Shown here: piece after piece, positions 53,944-62,971 of the stretch
Layout: every line of letters begins with the position of its first letter
How positions within the stretch are numbered: position 1 is the first letter of the stretch
From: Spirochaetia bacterium UBA2205
GTDB lineage: Bacteria > Spirochaetota > UBA4802 > UB4802
DNA length: 64,000 bases
Reading direction: 5' to 3'
Assembly: GCA_002328585.1 (NCBI GenBank)
Contig: DCUV01000002.1
Coordinates: forward strand, 78,376-142,375
The notes under the pieces: model-generated
What the model saw: the letters and a program-made list of their open reading frames with translations, nothing else
What the model was told of the DNA's origin: nothing
The model's database searches: none
Position numbers and translations under genes: made by a program

Positions 53944-55212
53944 GTGGACTTCTATATAGTCAAAGGCGGCAACAAACTTAATGGCACGGTAATCATATCC
54001 GGAGCTAAAAATGCCGCGTTACCAATAATTGTCGCAAGCTTGCTTGCAGAAGGTACAACAGTTCTTCACAATGTACCTAATTTAAAGGACATTCAGACAA
54101 TATTACAGGTCATTGAATGTCTGGGCGCACACTATCAGTTTGACATCAATACCAATACGTTAACCATTCATGTTAACACTTTAAAAAATGCTGCAGTGCC
54201 CTATGATCTTGTGAAAACAATGCGTGCTTCAATCTATGTTATGGGTCCGCTTTTAGCACGATGTGGCGAGGCAGACGTGTCATTGCCGGGCGGTTGCGCT
54301 ATTGGCGAGCGTCCGGTGGATATTCATCTTTCGGGTTTTGAAGCGCTGGGAACTACCATAACGATTGAGCATGGCTATATTAAAGCACGTGTAGAAAAAT
54401 TAAACGGCAATCGTTTTATAATGCGAAAGGTTTCCGTTGGCGCCACTGCCAACATCATGATGGCTGCTGTGCTTGCAGATGGTCAAACAATCCTTGAAAA
54501 CTGCGCCATGGAACCTGATGTTGTTGATCTGGGTGATTTTTTGATAACAATGGGAGCAAAGATTGAAGGACTGGGGACAGAGCGCATCATCATCAATGGA
54601 GTAAAAAAACTGAAGCCGGTAAGCTACTCCATAATACCTGACCGCATAGAAGCAGGGACTTTTTTAATTGCAGGAGCTATCACCCGTGGTAACGTGACTG
54701 TTAATAATGTTATTCCAGAACATTGTAAGGCTTGTATTGAAACTCTTGCCGACATGGGCTTTGTTATTTCAGGTAACGATAGCTCCGTTACCATTGAGCC
54801 GTCAAAAAAATTGCAGGGCAGCATGGTACGTACTCTCCCCTACCCTGGCTTCCCTACCGACCTTCAGGCGCCAATCATGTCGCTTATGTGTACTATCCCC
54901 GGTATAAGTGTAATTATTGAAACCATTTTTGAAAACCGTTACACCCATGTTGGTGAACTACGACGAATGGGTGCAGACATTGAAATAGAAGGAAATACTG
55001 CTATTATCAAAGGTGGAAAGCAATTGCAGGCTGCTCCGGTTTTAATGTCCGATCTGCGTGCAGGCGCTTCTCTGGTGCTGGCTGCGTTAGCTGCTCGAGG
55101 AAAAACCGAAATCCGCCGTATTTACCATACCGACCGTGGATATGAAAATTTTGAGCAAAAGTTACAGGCGTTAGGTGCCGATATAGAAAGAGTAAAAGGA
55201 GGAAAACCATAA
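53944..55212 (+). CDS. murA: UDP-N-acetylglucosamine 1-carboxyvinyltransferase
   Basis: First committed step of peptidoglycan precursor synthesis. 422 residues from a GTG. Conserved opening GGNKLNGTVIISGAKNAALPI (with the KN catalytic pair), and the PEP loop PGGCAIGERPVD, with the cysteine that fosfomycin alkylates present. Later DRIEAGTF, PYPGFPTDLQAP and the end motif. Its TAA overlaps the flgF ATG by one base (TAATG), tightly coupling wall synthesis and flagellar rod genes. Confidence 0.95.
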   Translation: MDFYIVKGGNKLNGTVIISGAKNAALPIIVASLLAEGTTVLHNVPNLKDIQTILQVIECLGAHYQFDINTNTLTIHVNTLKNAAVPYDLVKTMRASIYVMGPLLARCGEADVSLPGGCAIGERPVDIHLSGFEALGTTITIEHGYIKARVEKLNGNRFIMRKVSVGATANIMMAAVLADGQTILENCAMEPDVVDLGDFLITMGAKIEGLGTERIIINGVKKLKPVSYSIIPDRIEAGTFLIAGAITRGNVTVNNVIPEHCKACIETLADMGFVISGNDSSVTIEPSKKLQGSMVRTLPYPGFPTDLQAPIMSLMCTIPGISVIIETIFENRYTHVGELRRMGADIEIEGNTAIIKGGKQLQAAPVLMSDLRAGASLVLAALAARGKTEIRRIYHTDRGYENFEQKLQALGADIERVKGGKP

Positions 55213-56048
55213 TGGTGAGAGGACTCTATACAGGTGCCAGCGGTATGATTGCACAGGAAGCACGTCTTGATGCTATTGCCAATAACCTGGCAAATGTTGA
55301 TAAAGCATCATATAAAAAAGACCTTACCCTTTTTAAAGCATTCCCTGATATGATTATCCGCCGCCTTAACGATGATGGGCTGGGTATTACTCCGGCTGGT
55401 TCGTATGATACCATGCCCTTTGTTGGTAAATTGGGTACCGGTGTTGAAGTGAACGAGGTATATACTATCTATGAACAGGGCTCGTTGATGCGTACCGAAA
55501 ATCCATTTGACATGGCAATGGAGGGTAATGGATTCTTTACTGTAATGACTGAGCGTGGTGAGCGATATACCCGTAATGGCGCCTTTACCCTGAATAAAGA
55601 TGGAATACTGGTAACGCATAATGGATTGCCCGTCATGGGACAAAATGGCATCATTAAACTACAGAAGAACAATTTTATGATCAATGAACGGGGCGAAATC
55701 CTTGTTAACTCTGCACTATCATTAAATCCTGATGATATGATTGGACTAACCCAGAATAACTGGGAACAACCGGTTGTTATTGACAAACTTAAAATTGTTG
55801 ATTTTGAAAATATCCGTGAGTTAAAAAAAGAAGGCGAATCATTATACCATGAAACACCATATTCAGGACCGGCATTGCCAGCTGAGGAATACAAGGTTAT
55901 ACAGGGATTCCTTGAAAAATCAAATGTAAATGCCGTTCGCGAGATGGTGGATATGATTGAAGTACAACGAAGCTATGAAGCCAATCAAAAAGCAATGCTA
56001 ACCCACGATCAGGAGCTTGGAAGGCTTATCAATGAGGTTGCACGGTAA
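55212..56048 (+). CDS. flgF: flagellar basal-body rod protein FlgF
   Basis: 278-residue proximal/distal rod component. N-terminal rod motif MVRGLYTGASGMIAQ then ANNLANVDKASYKKD; mid-part NPFDMAMEGNGFFTV, RYTRNGAFTLNKDG, as in FlgF/FlgG; C-terminal VQRSYEANQKAMLTHDQ. The style (long insert with IRRLNDDGLGITPAGSYDT) is like spirochaetal FlgF, one of the reasons for the taxonomic guess. No flgG follows as it often does; a terminator comes 35 bases on. Confidence 0.9.
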   Translation: MVRGLYTGASGMIAQEARLDAIANNLANVDKASYKKDLTLFKAFPDMIIRRLNDDGLGITPAGSYDTMPFVGKLGTGVEVNEVYTIYEQGSLMRTENPFDMAMEGNGFFTVMTERGERYTRNGAFTLNKDGILVTHNGLPVMGQNGIIKLQKNNFMINERGEILVNSALSLNPDDMIGLTQNNWEQPVVIDKLKIVDFENIRELKKEGESLYHETPYSGPALPAEEYKVIQGFLEKSNVNAVREMVDMIEVQRSYEANQKAMLTHDQELGRLINEVAR

Positions 56049-56077
56049 AATTCACGTTACTCTACTATCTATAAATA

Positions 56078-57292
56078 TTAATGGGCAAGTTGTGTCATGG
56101 ACTTGCCTTTTTTATTCCTTGCATCCCAATACGGCGATATTGCCAATAACCTGTTTACAACCTCGGGCATTACCTGAAGCGTGTACTGTATCTCGTCTTC
56201 GGTGGTATAACGGCTGAGGCTAAACCTGATAGAACCATGAGCAGAGGTAAACGGCACCCCCATTGCACGCAACACATGTGATGGCTCAAGCGAACCGCTT
56301 GAACAGGCAGAACCCGAAGAAGCAGCAATCCCCTTCTCGTTGAGATACAATAAAATTGCCTCACCTTCAATAAATTCAAATCCTACATTGGTAGTATTAT
56401 CCACCCTTTTGTTTTTATTCCCGTTTAAATGGGCATTGCTCAATTGCGACAGCAAGCCATTCTCTAATCTGTCGCGCAGACGTTTAACGTTAGCAACCTC
56501 TTCAGAATTTGACAGATGCTTCATTACAAGATCAGCTGCTGTGCCAATACCAACAATACCGGGAACATTATGGGTTCCAGGTCTGCGGGCTTTTTCCTGA
56601 TGTCCACCATACAGTAACGGTCGTAGCCGTGTACCTCTTCGAACATAGAGCACTCCAATCCCTTTTGGTGCATGGAACTTATGCCCTGATATTGCCAGCA
56701 AATCGCATTGCAATGCATTAACATCAACAGGAATTTTGCCAATTGCCTGTACTGCATCAATATGGAATGTAATCCCGCGCTGTTTGCAAAAAGCGCCAAT
56801 TGTTTCCACCGGGAAGAGTACCCCCGTTTCATTATTGGCGTACATAACCGATACAATAGCAGTATCATCGCTAACCGAATCAAAAAGAAAATCTACATCA
56901 AGGTTGCCCTCCCTGTCTACCGGGACATAGGTAACGCTATATCCTTCGCGCTCAAGCTGTCTGCATAGATTCAATACTGCCGGATGCTCAACCTTTGTTG
57001 TAATGATGTGTTTCTTATCACGGTAGTACTGCAATGTTCCCAGAATTGCCATGTTATCGCTTTCGGTTGCACCACTTGTAAAAACTATCTCATAATCATA
57101 TTCCGCACCAAGCATACGTGCCACCTGATTGCGAGCTTTTTCCACATCATGCTCAACATCACCGCCAAAATCATGCATGCTTGATGGATTGCCATAGCGC
57201 CGGGTAAAAAACGGCAACATAGCCTCAAGCACTTCAGGCGCGACCATGGTCGTTGCATTATTATCCAGATATATAATGGTATTATGCATCAC
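56078..57292 (-). CDS. nifS: cysteine desulfurase NifS
   Basis: PLP enzyme supplying sulfur for Fe-S clusters. 404 residues. Motifs: IYLDNNATTMVAPEVL, FTSGATESDNMAILG, the PLP lysine in AISGHKFHAPKGIG, and the persulfide cysteine in SSGSACSSGSLEPSHVLRAMG, with the short loop of the NifS/IscS class. Overlaps nifU by four bases. Its last codons contain the flgF terminator on the other strand. No nitrogenase genes are present, so this is a general Fe-S (NIF-type) system. Confidence 0.94.
   Translation of the reverse strand: MMHNTIIYLDNNATTMVAPEVLEAMLPFFTRRYGNPSSMHDFGGDVEHDVEKARNQVARMLGAEYDYEIVFTSGATESDNMAILGTLQYYRDKKHIITTKVEHPAVLNLCRQLEREGYSVTYVPVDREGNLDVDFLFDSVSDDTAIVSVMYANNETGVLFPVETIGAFCKQRGITFHIDAVQAIGKIPVDVNALQCDLLAISGHKFHAPKGIGVLYVRRGTRLRPLLYGGHQEKARRPGTHNVPGIVGIGTAADLVMKHLSNSEEVANVKRLRDRLENGLLSQLSNAHLNGNKNKRVDNTTNVGFEFIEGEAILLYLNEKGIAASSGSACSSGSLEPSHVLRAMGVPFTSAHGSIRFSLSRYTTEDEIQYTLQVMPEVVNRLLAISPYWDARNKKGKSMTQLAH
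56084..56113 (+). terminator. intrinsic terminator of murA-flgF embedded in nifS
   Basis: GGCAAGT (56084-56090) and ACTTGCC (56101-56107) form a seven-pair stem with a ten-base loop and six T (56108-56113). The same bases encode the last residues of the convergent nifS gene. Confidence 0.85.
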
Positions 57293-58128
57293 TTTACCTC
57301 TATCACTTCGATGTCGTTTTCTACAAATTCTTTTAATGTATCTTCAACCAGATTTTTCATGGTAACATCTGAAACAACACAATGAGCACAGTGCCCGCGT
57401 AACGCTACATATACTTTTTTACCTTCAATATCAACAAGGTCAATATCACCGCCATCCCTCATCAAAACAGGGCGTATAACGTTGTGTATTGTCTCTTCAA
57501 CGAGCTGCATACGCTTTATATTTGACATTGGCTTCATGGTAGTTGCTGCTGGTTGCGCTACAACGCTGGCTAATTCTTCTTTCAGAATATCCTCAATTTT
57601 TGGTATACATGAACCGCAAGCACCTCCAGCTTTGGTGTAATTGGTAACATCCTCAACCGTGGTAAGATTATTCTCCCTGATAACCCGACGTATTACATTT
57701 TCAGTAACACCAAAACACTGGCATATAACCGCTCCCTCATCCTCATGCTCATCTTCAATTGTTTCACCTTTTATTTTTTTTATGGCTTTTTCCAGCGCTT
57801 CCTGCCCCATGACCGAGCAGTGCATTTTTTGGTCCGGAAGCCCACCTAAAAAGTCAACTATATCCTTATTGGTAATCATTGATGCTTCTTCAATGGTTTT
57901 GCCTTTTATCATCTCGGTTAGTGCCGACGACGACGCTATTGCACTGCCGCAGCCAAATGTTTTAAATTTAGCATCTACAATAATATCACCATCAAGCTTC
58001 AAATACAGTGTCAGAGCATCCCCGCACACAATACTACCAACCTCAACAACAACATCGGCATCGGATATTTCACCAACATTTTTTGGGTTGGTATATAACT
58101 CTTTCACTTTGTCAGTATATTCCCACAT
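57289..58128 (-). CDS. nifU: Fe-S cluster scaffold NifU (three-domain)
   Basis: 279 residues in three modules. IscU-like scaffold with Cys in GSIVCGDAL, FKTFGCGSAIA and MHCSVM (residues 1-125); a BFD-like [2Fe-2S] domain with CQCFGV and GGACGSCI (about 130-180); a C-terminal Nfu domain with RDGGDIDLV and the CAHC pair. This full-length NifU layout pairs with the following nifS. Together they form the sole Fe-S assembly operon visible here, perhaps serving QueH, the ferredoxin-domain reductase and others. Confidence 0.95.
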   Translation of the reverse strand: MWEYTDKVKELYTNPKNVGEISDADVVVEVGSIVCGDALTLYLKLDGDIIVDAKFKTFGCGSAIASSSALTEMIKGKTIEEASMITNKDIVDFLGGLPDQKMHCSVMGQEALEKAIKKIKGETIEDEHEDEGAVICQCFGVTENVIRRVIRENNLTTVEDVTNYTKAGGACGSCIPKIEDILKEELASVVAQPAATTMKPMSNIKRMQLVEETIHNVIRPVLMRDGGDIDLVDIEGKKVYVALRGHCAHCVVSDVTMKNLVEDTLKEFVENDIEVIEVK

Positions 58129-58296
58129 GGTTATCTCCTGTTAGTGCGCATTCTTCAACATATCATAACAAAAAATCAGTAAGCAATCTTTGTTATTTCA
58201 TATCACCAATTGATCAATCCTGAATCACTACCATTATAGTAGTATATTATATGTTTGTCAATAAAAATTTTAAAAATACTTTGTGGGCGATAGTCA

Positions 58297-59466
58297 CTAT
58301 GAAATAAATACCATAATGGCTTTGAGGTATTCTGTTTCGGGACAATATATACTGACAGGATGATCGGCAGGCTGTAAATATCTGCCAGTAATAGTAACTT
58401 CACGGTTAGCATCATGTGCTGCAGAAAACACAATTTTTTGAAACAATTTCATATCAACAAAACGAGAGCATGAACATGTTAATACAAATGACAGCGGAGG
58501 AGCTTTTTTAAAAATTTTTACATTTAATTCTTTATAACCGCGCAATCCCTGCTGTATTGACGATCTACTCTTAATCAACGCAGGAGGATCACATATGATT
58601 ACATTCTGGGGAATATCGTTAGTATTGATATACTCAAAAACATCCGCTTTTACACCTACATGCCGTTTGGCAACATTATTTAATTCACAATTTTTTTGTG
58701 CAATTGAAAGAGCATATCCGGAGCTATCAACCGAGACAGCTTTTGTTGCACCTCCCATCAATGCTGCAATAGAAAATCCTCCGGAATATGCAAACAGATT
58801 GAGAACGTTTTTCCCCTTTGCAATAGATTGAATGAGCACTCTGTTATCACGCTGGTCACAGTAAAAACCAGTTTTTTGTCCTTTTATCACATCAACCAGA
58901 AATTCCATTCCATGTTCGTTTATTGCAATGAAATCAGGGGTTTGCCCATACAGCTGAGCATATATTGACGGCAGCCCTTCCATCTTTCTACCTTCATGTT
59001 CACTGCGTTCATAGATGCTGAGCGGCTGCAGCTTCTCCTGTATAATCTGCACGATAGTTTCTTTTAAGCGATCCATCCCTGATGTTAAAAACTGTACTAC
59101 ACAATGCCCATTATACCAGTCAGCAATGAGCCCCGGCAACATATCCCCTTCAGAATGCACCATCCTGAAGGCATTGGTACTATTAACAACCCCTGATGCA
59201 ACCCTCAATGCATACGCGTTCATCAACCGCCGGGCAATCAAATCATCATCAGGTTTTCTATCGCTGAAGGTTAATAGCCGCATGGCTATCTGTGTTCTGC
59301 TGTTGTAATATCCCCAGGCAATCACAGTACCATCATATGAACACAGAGGAACCATTGCACCATCATCTGCATCAACAGTTGCTATCGCCCCTGAAAAAAC
59401 CCATGGATGCCTTTGCAGTACTGATTTTTCTTTCCCTTGTTTTAAAATTACTTTTTGCATAGTCAT
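58297..59466 (-). CDS. RlmI/RlmK-like class I SAM-dependent RNA methyltransferase
   Basis: 389 residues. N-terminal PUA domain (RHPWVFSGAIATVD), central RNA-binding part with ADWYNGHCVVQFLTSGMDRLK, KGQKTGFYCDQRDNR, then the SAM fold VLNLFAYSGGFSIAALMGGA, ICDPPALIKS and VLTCSCSRFV. These are the COG1092 m5C rRNA methyltransferase motifs (CDPP, TCSCS). Target base unknown. Thirteen bases after the SpoU gene; probably the third gene of a GH18-SpoU-RlmI run. Confidence 0.9.
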   Translation of the reverse strand: MTMQKVILKQGKEKSVLQRHPWVFSGAIATVDADDGAMVPLCSYDGTVIAWGYYNSRTQIAMRLLTFSDRKPDDDLIARRLMNAYALRVASGVVNSTNAFRMVHSEGDMLPGLIADWYNGHCVVQFLTSGMDRLKETIVQIIQEKLQPLSIYERSEHEGRKMEGLPSIYAQLYGQTPDFIAINEHGMEFLVDVIKGQKTGFYCDQRDNRVLIQSIAKGKNVLNLFAYSGGFSIAALMGGATKAVSVDSSGYALSIAQKNCELNNVAKRHVGVKADVFEYINTNDIPQNVIICDPPALIKSRSSIQQGLRGYKELNVKIFKKAPPLSFVLTCSCSRFVDMKLFQKIVFSAAHDANREVTITGRYLQPADHPVSIYCPETEYLKAIMVFIS

Positions 59467-59478
59467 TATGCTGCGCCA

Positions 59479-60012
59479 CTACTTCATTTGATATTCCATA
59501 ACTGCATGATACACCACAATACCATACGCAACCGCAACATTGAGCGAATGTTTGATGCCAAACATTGGTATCTCAATAGCAGTATCACACATAGCCAGTA
59601 CATCATCGCTTACACCATGCACCTCATTGCCAACAACAATACACAATGGATAGGAATAAGTATAGGTTGTATACGCGACACTTGTTGTTGTGTGCTCCAG
59701 TGCTGCAATCACAAAACCCTGATTTTTTAGCATCTTTATCACTTGCTGTGGTTTGGTAGAATGCTCCCACGGCACACTTTCAGTACTGCCCAGCGCTGTT
59801 TTTTCAATCTCTTTTCGTGGAGGATATGGTGTATAGCCGCATAGATACATGTAAGCAATCCGTGCAGCATCAGCAGTCCTGAACATGGAGCCAACATTAT
59901 ACAGGCTCCTAATGTTTTCCAGAATAGTTACAACCGGAAAACGCTGTAATCTGAATAATTCATTTTTATCGGGACGCTTACTCTGTATATCTTCATAGGA
60001 TAATTTTTTCAT
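59479..60012 (-). CDS. SpoU/TrmH-family RNA 2'-O-methyltransferase
   Basis: 177 residues. SPOUT knotted fold with motif 1 ILENIRSLYNVGSMFRTADAARI, motif 2 LCIVVGNEVHGVSDDVLAMCD and motif 3 EIPMFGIKHSLNVAVAYGIVVY. Short form without an N-terminal substrate-binding domain, like TrmL/TrmH-type small proteins. The 25-base gap from the GH18 gene and 13-base gap to the RlmI-like gene suggest one transcript. Confidence 0.92.
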   Translation of the reverse strand: MKKLSYEDIQSKRPDKNELFRLQRFPVVTILENIRSLYNVGSMFRTADAARIAYMYLCGYTPYPPRKEIEKTALGSTESVPWEHSTKPQQVIKMLKNQGFVIAALEHTTTSVAYTTYTYSYPLCIVVGNEVHGVSDDVLAMCDTAIEIPMFGIKHSLNVAVAYGIVVYHAVMEYQMK

Positions 60013-60037
60013 TACTTTTTTTCATAAAGTAACATTG

Positions 60038-61063
60038 TTATAAACTTTTTGTGCTGATACCCTGCCACATCCCTTTTGGTCCCTGCCCTATACGCCAGAA
60101 TGCTACATTGTCAATAGACATCGATGAGTACAACTTCAGTCTTTCGTATAATGCACGCTCATCATTAAAATATACGCGCACTTTAATCTTTTCTTCATAT
60201 TCAAAATATGCTCCATTTTCAGGATCATACTGCGGCTGGATATTGGATGTTTGCATAACCTGTTCTATATGAGTATAATGCATCGATTTATTAAAATTTT
60301 TATCCTGCCAGCACCGTCCATATAACGGCAAACCCATGATTAGCTTTTGCTGCGGTATAAAGCTCTTTGCAAATTCACCAACCTCTCTGCACCATGATAG
60401 CCCTGCAATAGGGCCAGGGTTGCTGCCATACCAATGCTGATCATATGCCATAATGATAATCCTATCCACCAGTGCTGCAACAGAAGGATAATCATACGCA
60501 TCAGCAATACGGCTTCTCCGTGCTGGTAAAGCAATTGATACCACCTTACCTTTATCTAGATTGGCGCGTAATTCTGATAAAAAGCTAAAAAAATATTGAG
60601 CATCTGATGAAGCAACGGATTCAAAATCAATCTGCACTCCATCAAATTTTTGTGAAATCCGGCAAATATCTCTGATAAAACTTTTTCGCACCTGAAAATC
60701 AGGATGTAGTATAAAATGTGTCAGTGCATAATTATCAAGAATTGCTATAACGATATGATGGCGTATTCTATTTTCAGCTTTTATTGCTGGTGGTTCATAA
60801 TCACCGGTAATTTGTCCTTTGCCATTGACTGTAGCACTGAAATAACAAAGATCGGTAATTTTTTCCTCACCGGTCAGTTTATCCTCTTCACCTTTCATAA
60901 GATATGCCCATACCTCATTAAAGGAAAGTCTTTCTGCCATTGAATATGCATTGATAGTGTTATTTGATTGTCCATCTGATGACGTATTATAGAGATTAAT
61001 CCCGGATGAACACTCCAGTAAAAAAATAAGCACTATAAGCACTAATCGTATACATTTTTTCAT
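60038..61063 (-). CDS. GH18-family glycoside hydrolase-like exported protein
   Basis: 341 residues from ATG 61063 (AGGGA upstream; longer frame rejected). Signal peptide ends in LLECSSG; a lipoprotein cysteine is possible, but Glu at -1 is atypical. The barrel has the GH18 catalytic motif FDGVQIDFESV (DxxxDxE form) and VDRIIIMAYDQHW, then KLIMGLPLYGRCW, as in YaaH/chitinase-like and spore-type peptidoglycan hydrolases. The catalytic Glu is present. Likely acts on periplasmic peptidoglycan or amino sugars; no LysM in this protein. Confidence 0.87.
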   Translation of the reverse strand: MKKCIRLVLIVLIFLLECSSGINLYNTSSDGQSNNTINAYSMAERLSFNEVWAYLMKGEEDKLTGEEKITDLCYFSATVNGKGQITGDYEPPAIKAENRIRHHIVIAILDNYALTHFILHPDFQVRKSFIRDICRISQKFDGVQIDFESVASSDAQYFFSFLSELRANLDKGKVVSIALPARRSRIADAYDYPSVAALVDRIIIMAYDQHWYGSNPGPIAGLSWCREVGEFAKSFIPQQKLIMGLPLYGRCWQDKNFNKSMHYTHIEQVMQTSNIQPQYDPENGAYFEYEEKIKVRVYFNDERALYERLKLYSSMSIDNVAFWRIGQGPKGMWQGISTKSL

Positions 61064-61175
61064 AACAAATCCCTGAAAATAGAATAGTAGAAACTCCCCA
61101 TTTGTCATTAAAATTACAATAACACTTCATTATATATGTCGGTATAGTAGGGCTTTATTCAATACTGTTTTGTTT

Positions 61176-61219
61176 CAATTAGTTTTCAATTGGCTCCCAA
61201 TTGGCTTTCAATTGGTTTT
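61176..61219. repeat. four-unit 11-base tandem repeat around CAATTG
   Basis: CAATT(A/G) occurs at 61176, 61187, 61198 and 61209, exactly 11 bases apart, with partly conserved spacers (GGCTTT, GGCTCC, GGTTTT, AGTTTT). It overlaps the 3' end and stop codon of the receiver gene. Confidence 0.75.
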
Positions 61220-61576
61220 TAACAACTTGTTGACCTTTTCAATTAACATATCTTCATTGATTGGTGCTGCCAGATAATCAGCAGCTCCTCGCTCTAATGC
61301 ATCAAAGACAGCTAATGGTTCATTGCGGGATGATACAATAAAAACTGGTATTTTTGTAAATTCTTTAACAGAGTATAGTCGTTCCAGTAAATATAAGCCA
61401 TCAATGTTTTTTAAAAAAATATCCATAATTATTATTGCAGGATTGATCTCTTGAACCTTTTCAAAAATTGCCAGTGGATCAGCTAATAATTCAATTTTTA
61501 AGCCAGCAGTTGTTAAAACAAAGCGTATTAATTCAGCAAAACGGCTATTATCAAATATTAATAAAATTGGATTCAT
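61208..61576 (-). CDS. single-domain receiver protein, partly degenerate
   Basis: 122 residues from ATG 61576 (AGGATTG upstream), four bases after the HD-GYP gene stop. CheY-like fold with phosphoacceptor Asp in IIIMDIFLKN and the switch Ser in VFIVSSR. The acidic pocket has only one Asp (LLIFDNS) and the nearly invariant Lys is replaced: LAAPIN where LxKPF is usual. It might be phosphorylated poorly or act without phosphorylation. Probably works with the HD-GYP protein upstream. Confidence 0.85.
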   Translation of the reverse strand: MNPILLIFDNSRFAELIRFVLTTAGLKIELLADPLAIFEKVQEINPAIIIMDIFLKNIDGLYLLERLYSVKEFTKIPVFIVSSRNEPLAVFDALERGAADYLAAPINEDMLIEKVNKLLKTN

Positions 61577-61580
61577 ACTT

Positions 61581-62855
61581 TCAATCCTGCTTAAGCTGTC
61601 GCAATAGCATATTTCGTATTCGTGTGCTCTCAAAAACGCGCACTACCCTGCGATTGCTGTCATATCGTAAATCCACAATGATATTATGTACCTTTTTATT
61701 TTTTATTGTATCATAAAATATCATAACCTTAGGATTCATGAAGTTTATCCGTGAAATTTCCTCAATTCGTGCTACCTCATAAACTCTTACCTTTTTGCGT
61801 GTATCCATGCTTATCTTTTCAGATTCAATCATTATAAAATCCCCTGCTTTTAAAAATGGCATACCTTTATTCAGTGATAGCCCCAGTACCTTAATAAATC
61901 TATGAATGTCATCAGTAGAATACAGGTAATTGGACAAGCTTAATATATATCGCAAAGCTTTTTCAGCACCCATGGGGATTCTAAATGGTGTTTCACTGGT
62001 TAAGGCATCATACATGTCACATATACCAATCATACGAGCTAAATCGGGCAATTCATTATACTGATTTTCACGGGTTTGGTCCTTATCGCTATCCCTGAAT
62101 GGATATCCCGGACTTTGCAATTTACGATGGTGAAATAGCGCAACAAATTTTATAATATTGGAAACAACCTTTTTCCCTGTTGAATCAACAACACTGTCCA
62201 GAATCCGATACCCTTCGCGAGTATGTTCCAGCACCTTTTTAAATTCATCCTGTGATAACAGACCTGGTTTCTGAATGATAGATTGGTCAACTCGCAGTTT
62301 CCCGATATCATGAAGATATCCTGCCAACGCTGCTAATTTAACCTTATCTCCTGTTGACATCTCCTTATATACTAAAATCATTGCCAGCATGCCAACATTA
62401 ACCGAATGGGTATAGGTAGTATAATCAAAGTCTTTTATATCTTTTAATAGCGATAAAACTCCGCCGGTTTTATCCTCAGTACGTAAACTGTCAACAATGG
62501 CTGCTAAATGATTATGTGATTGCAGAAACTGAGCATGGGTCATCTTCCCATTTTTACGTATATCAGTATACATCGTTGCCGTATCATCTGCTATAGCCTT
62601 TAATTTTTTCATGTCAATGATTTCACGGTCATAAACACCAATTGATTCAGTAACACGGGGAATAAAAAACTTTATGCCTTCTTCAGATTTCTTTTTTAGC
62701 AACTCATCATCAAGCGCCTGCCCGGCAGAACATACCGTATTCCCCTGCTGGTCCAATACATCAAAGGTTAAAAGCTTATCGCCGCTTAATTTTTTTAAAT
62801 ACGAAACGGATATCTCCTGAAAGCGAGATGTATCAATAGTAATATTGTTGTCCAT
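61581..62855 (-). CDS. HD-GYP domain protein (c-di-GMP phosphodiesterase family)
   Basis: 424 residues. The N-terminal 130 residues are not recognised (LLTFDVLDQQGNTVCSAGQAL, resembling N-termini of other HD-GYP proteins). HD-GYP domain: THSVNVGMLAM, YLHDIGKLRVD with the HD metal pair, LEHTREGYRIL, LFHHRKLQSPGYP retaining GYP, and DMYDALTSETPFR. Expected to hydrolyse cyclic di-GMP. An additional C-terminal region of about 100 residues (KAGDFIMIESEK onward) might be PilZ-like or regulatory. Cotranscribed with the receiver gene. Confidence 0.9.
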   Translation of the reverse strand: MDNNITIDTSRFQEISVSYLKKLSGDKLLTFDVLDQQGNTVCSAGQALDDELLKKKSEEGIKFFIPRVTESIGVYDREIIDMKKLKAIADDTATMYTDIRKNGKMTHAQFLQSHNHLAAIVDSLRTEDKTGGVLSLLKDIKDFDYTTYTHSVNVGMLAMILVYKEMSTGDKVKLAALAGYLHDIGKLRVDQSIIQKPGLLSQDEFKKVLEHTREGYRILDSVVDSTGKKVVSNIIKFVALFHHRKLQSPGYPFRDSDKDQTRENQYNELPDLARMIGICDMYDALTSETPFRIPMGAEKALRYILSLSNYLYSTDDIHRFIKVLGLSLNKGMPFLKAGDFIMIESEKISMDTRKKVRVYEVARIEEISRINFMNPKVMIFYDTIKNKKVHNIIVDLRYDSNRRVVRVFESTRIRNMLLRQLKQD

Positions 62856-62971
62856 AACCTGCTAAAATAATTTGAATTTGAATTCATTATGATACATTAT
62901 TGTAATAGTTGCAATATTTTTTTACTTTATTTTTTATTAAATGTTCGATAGTTACTGTATATATAACCAAT

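Noticed and set aside
56078..58128. Nitrogen fixation cluster
   Set aside because: NifU and NifS alone are general Fe-S assembly proteins; no nifHDK or other nif genes.
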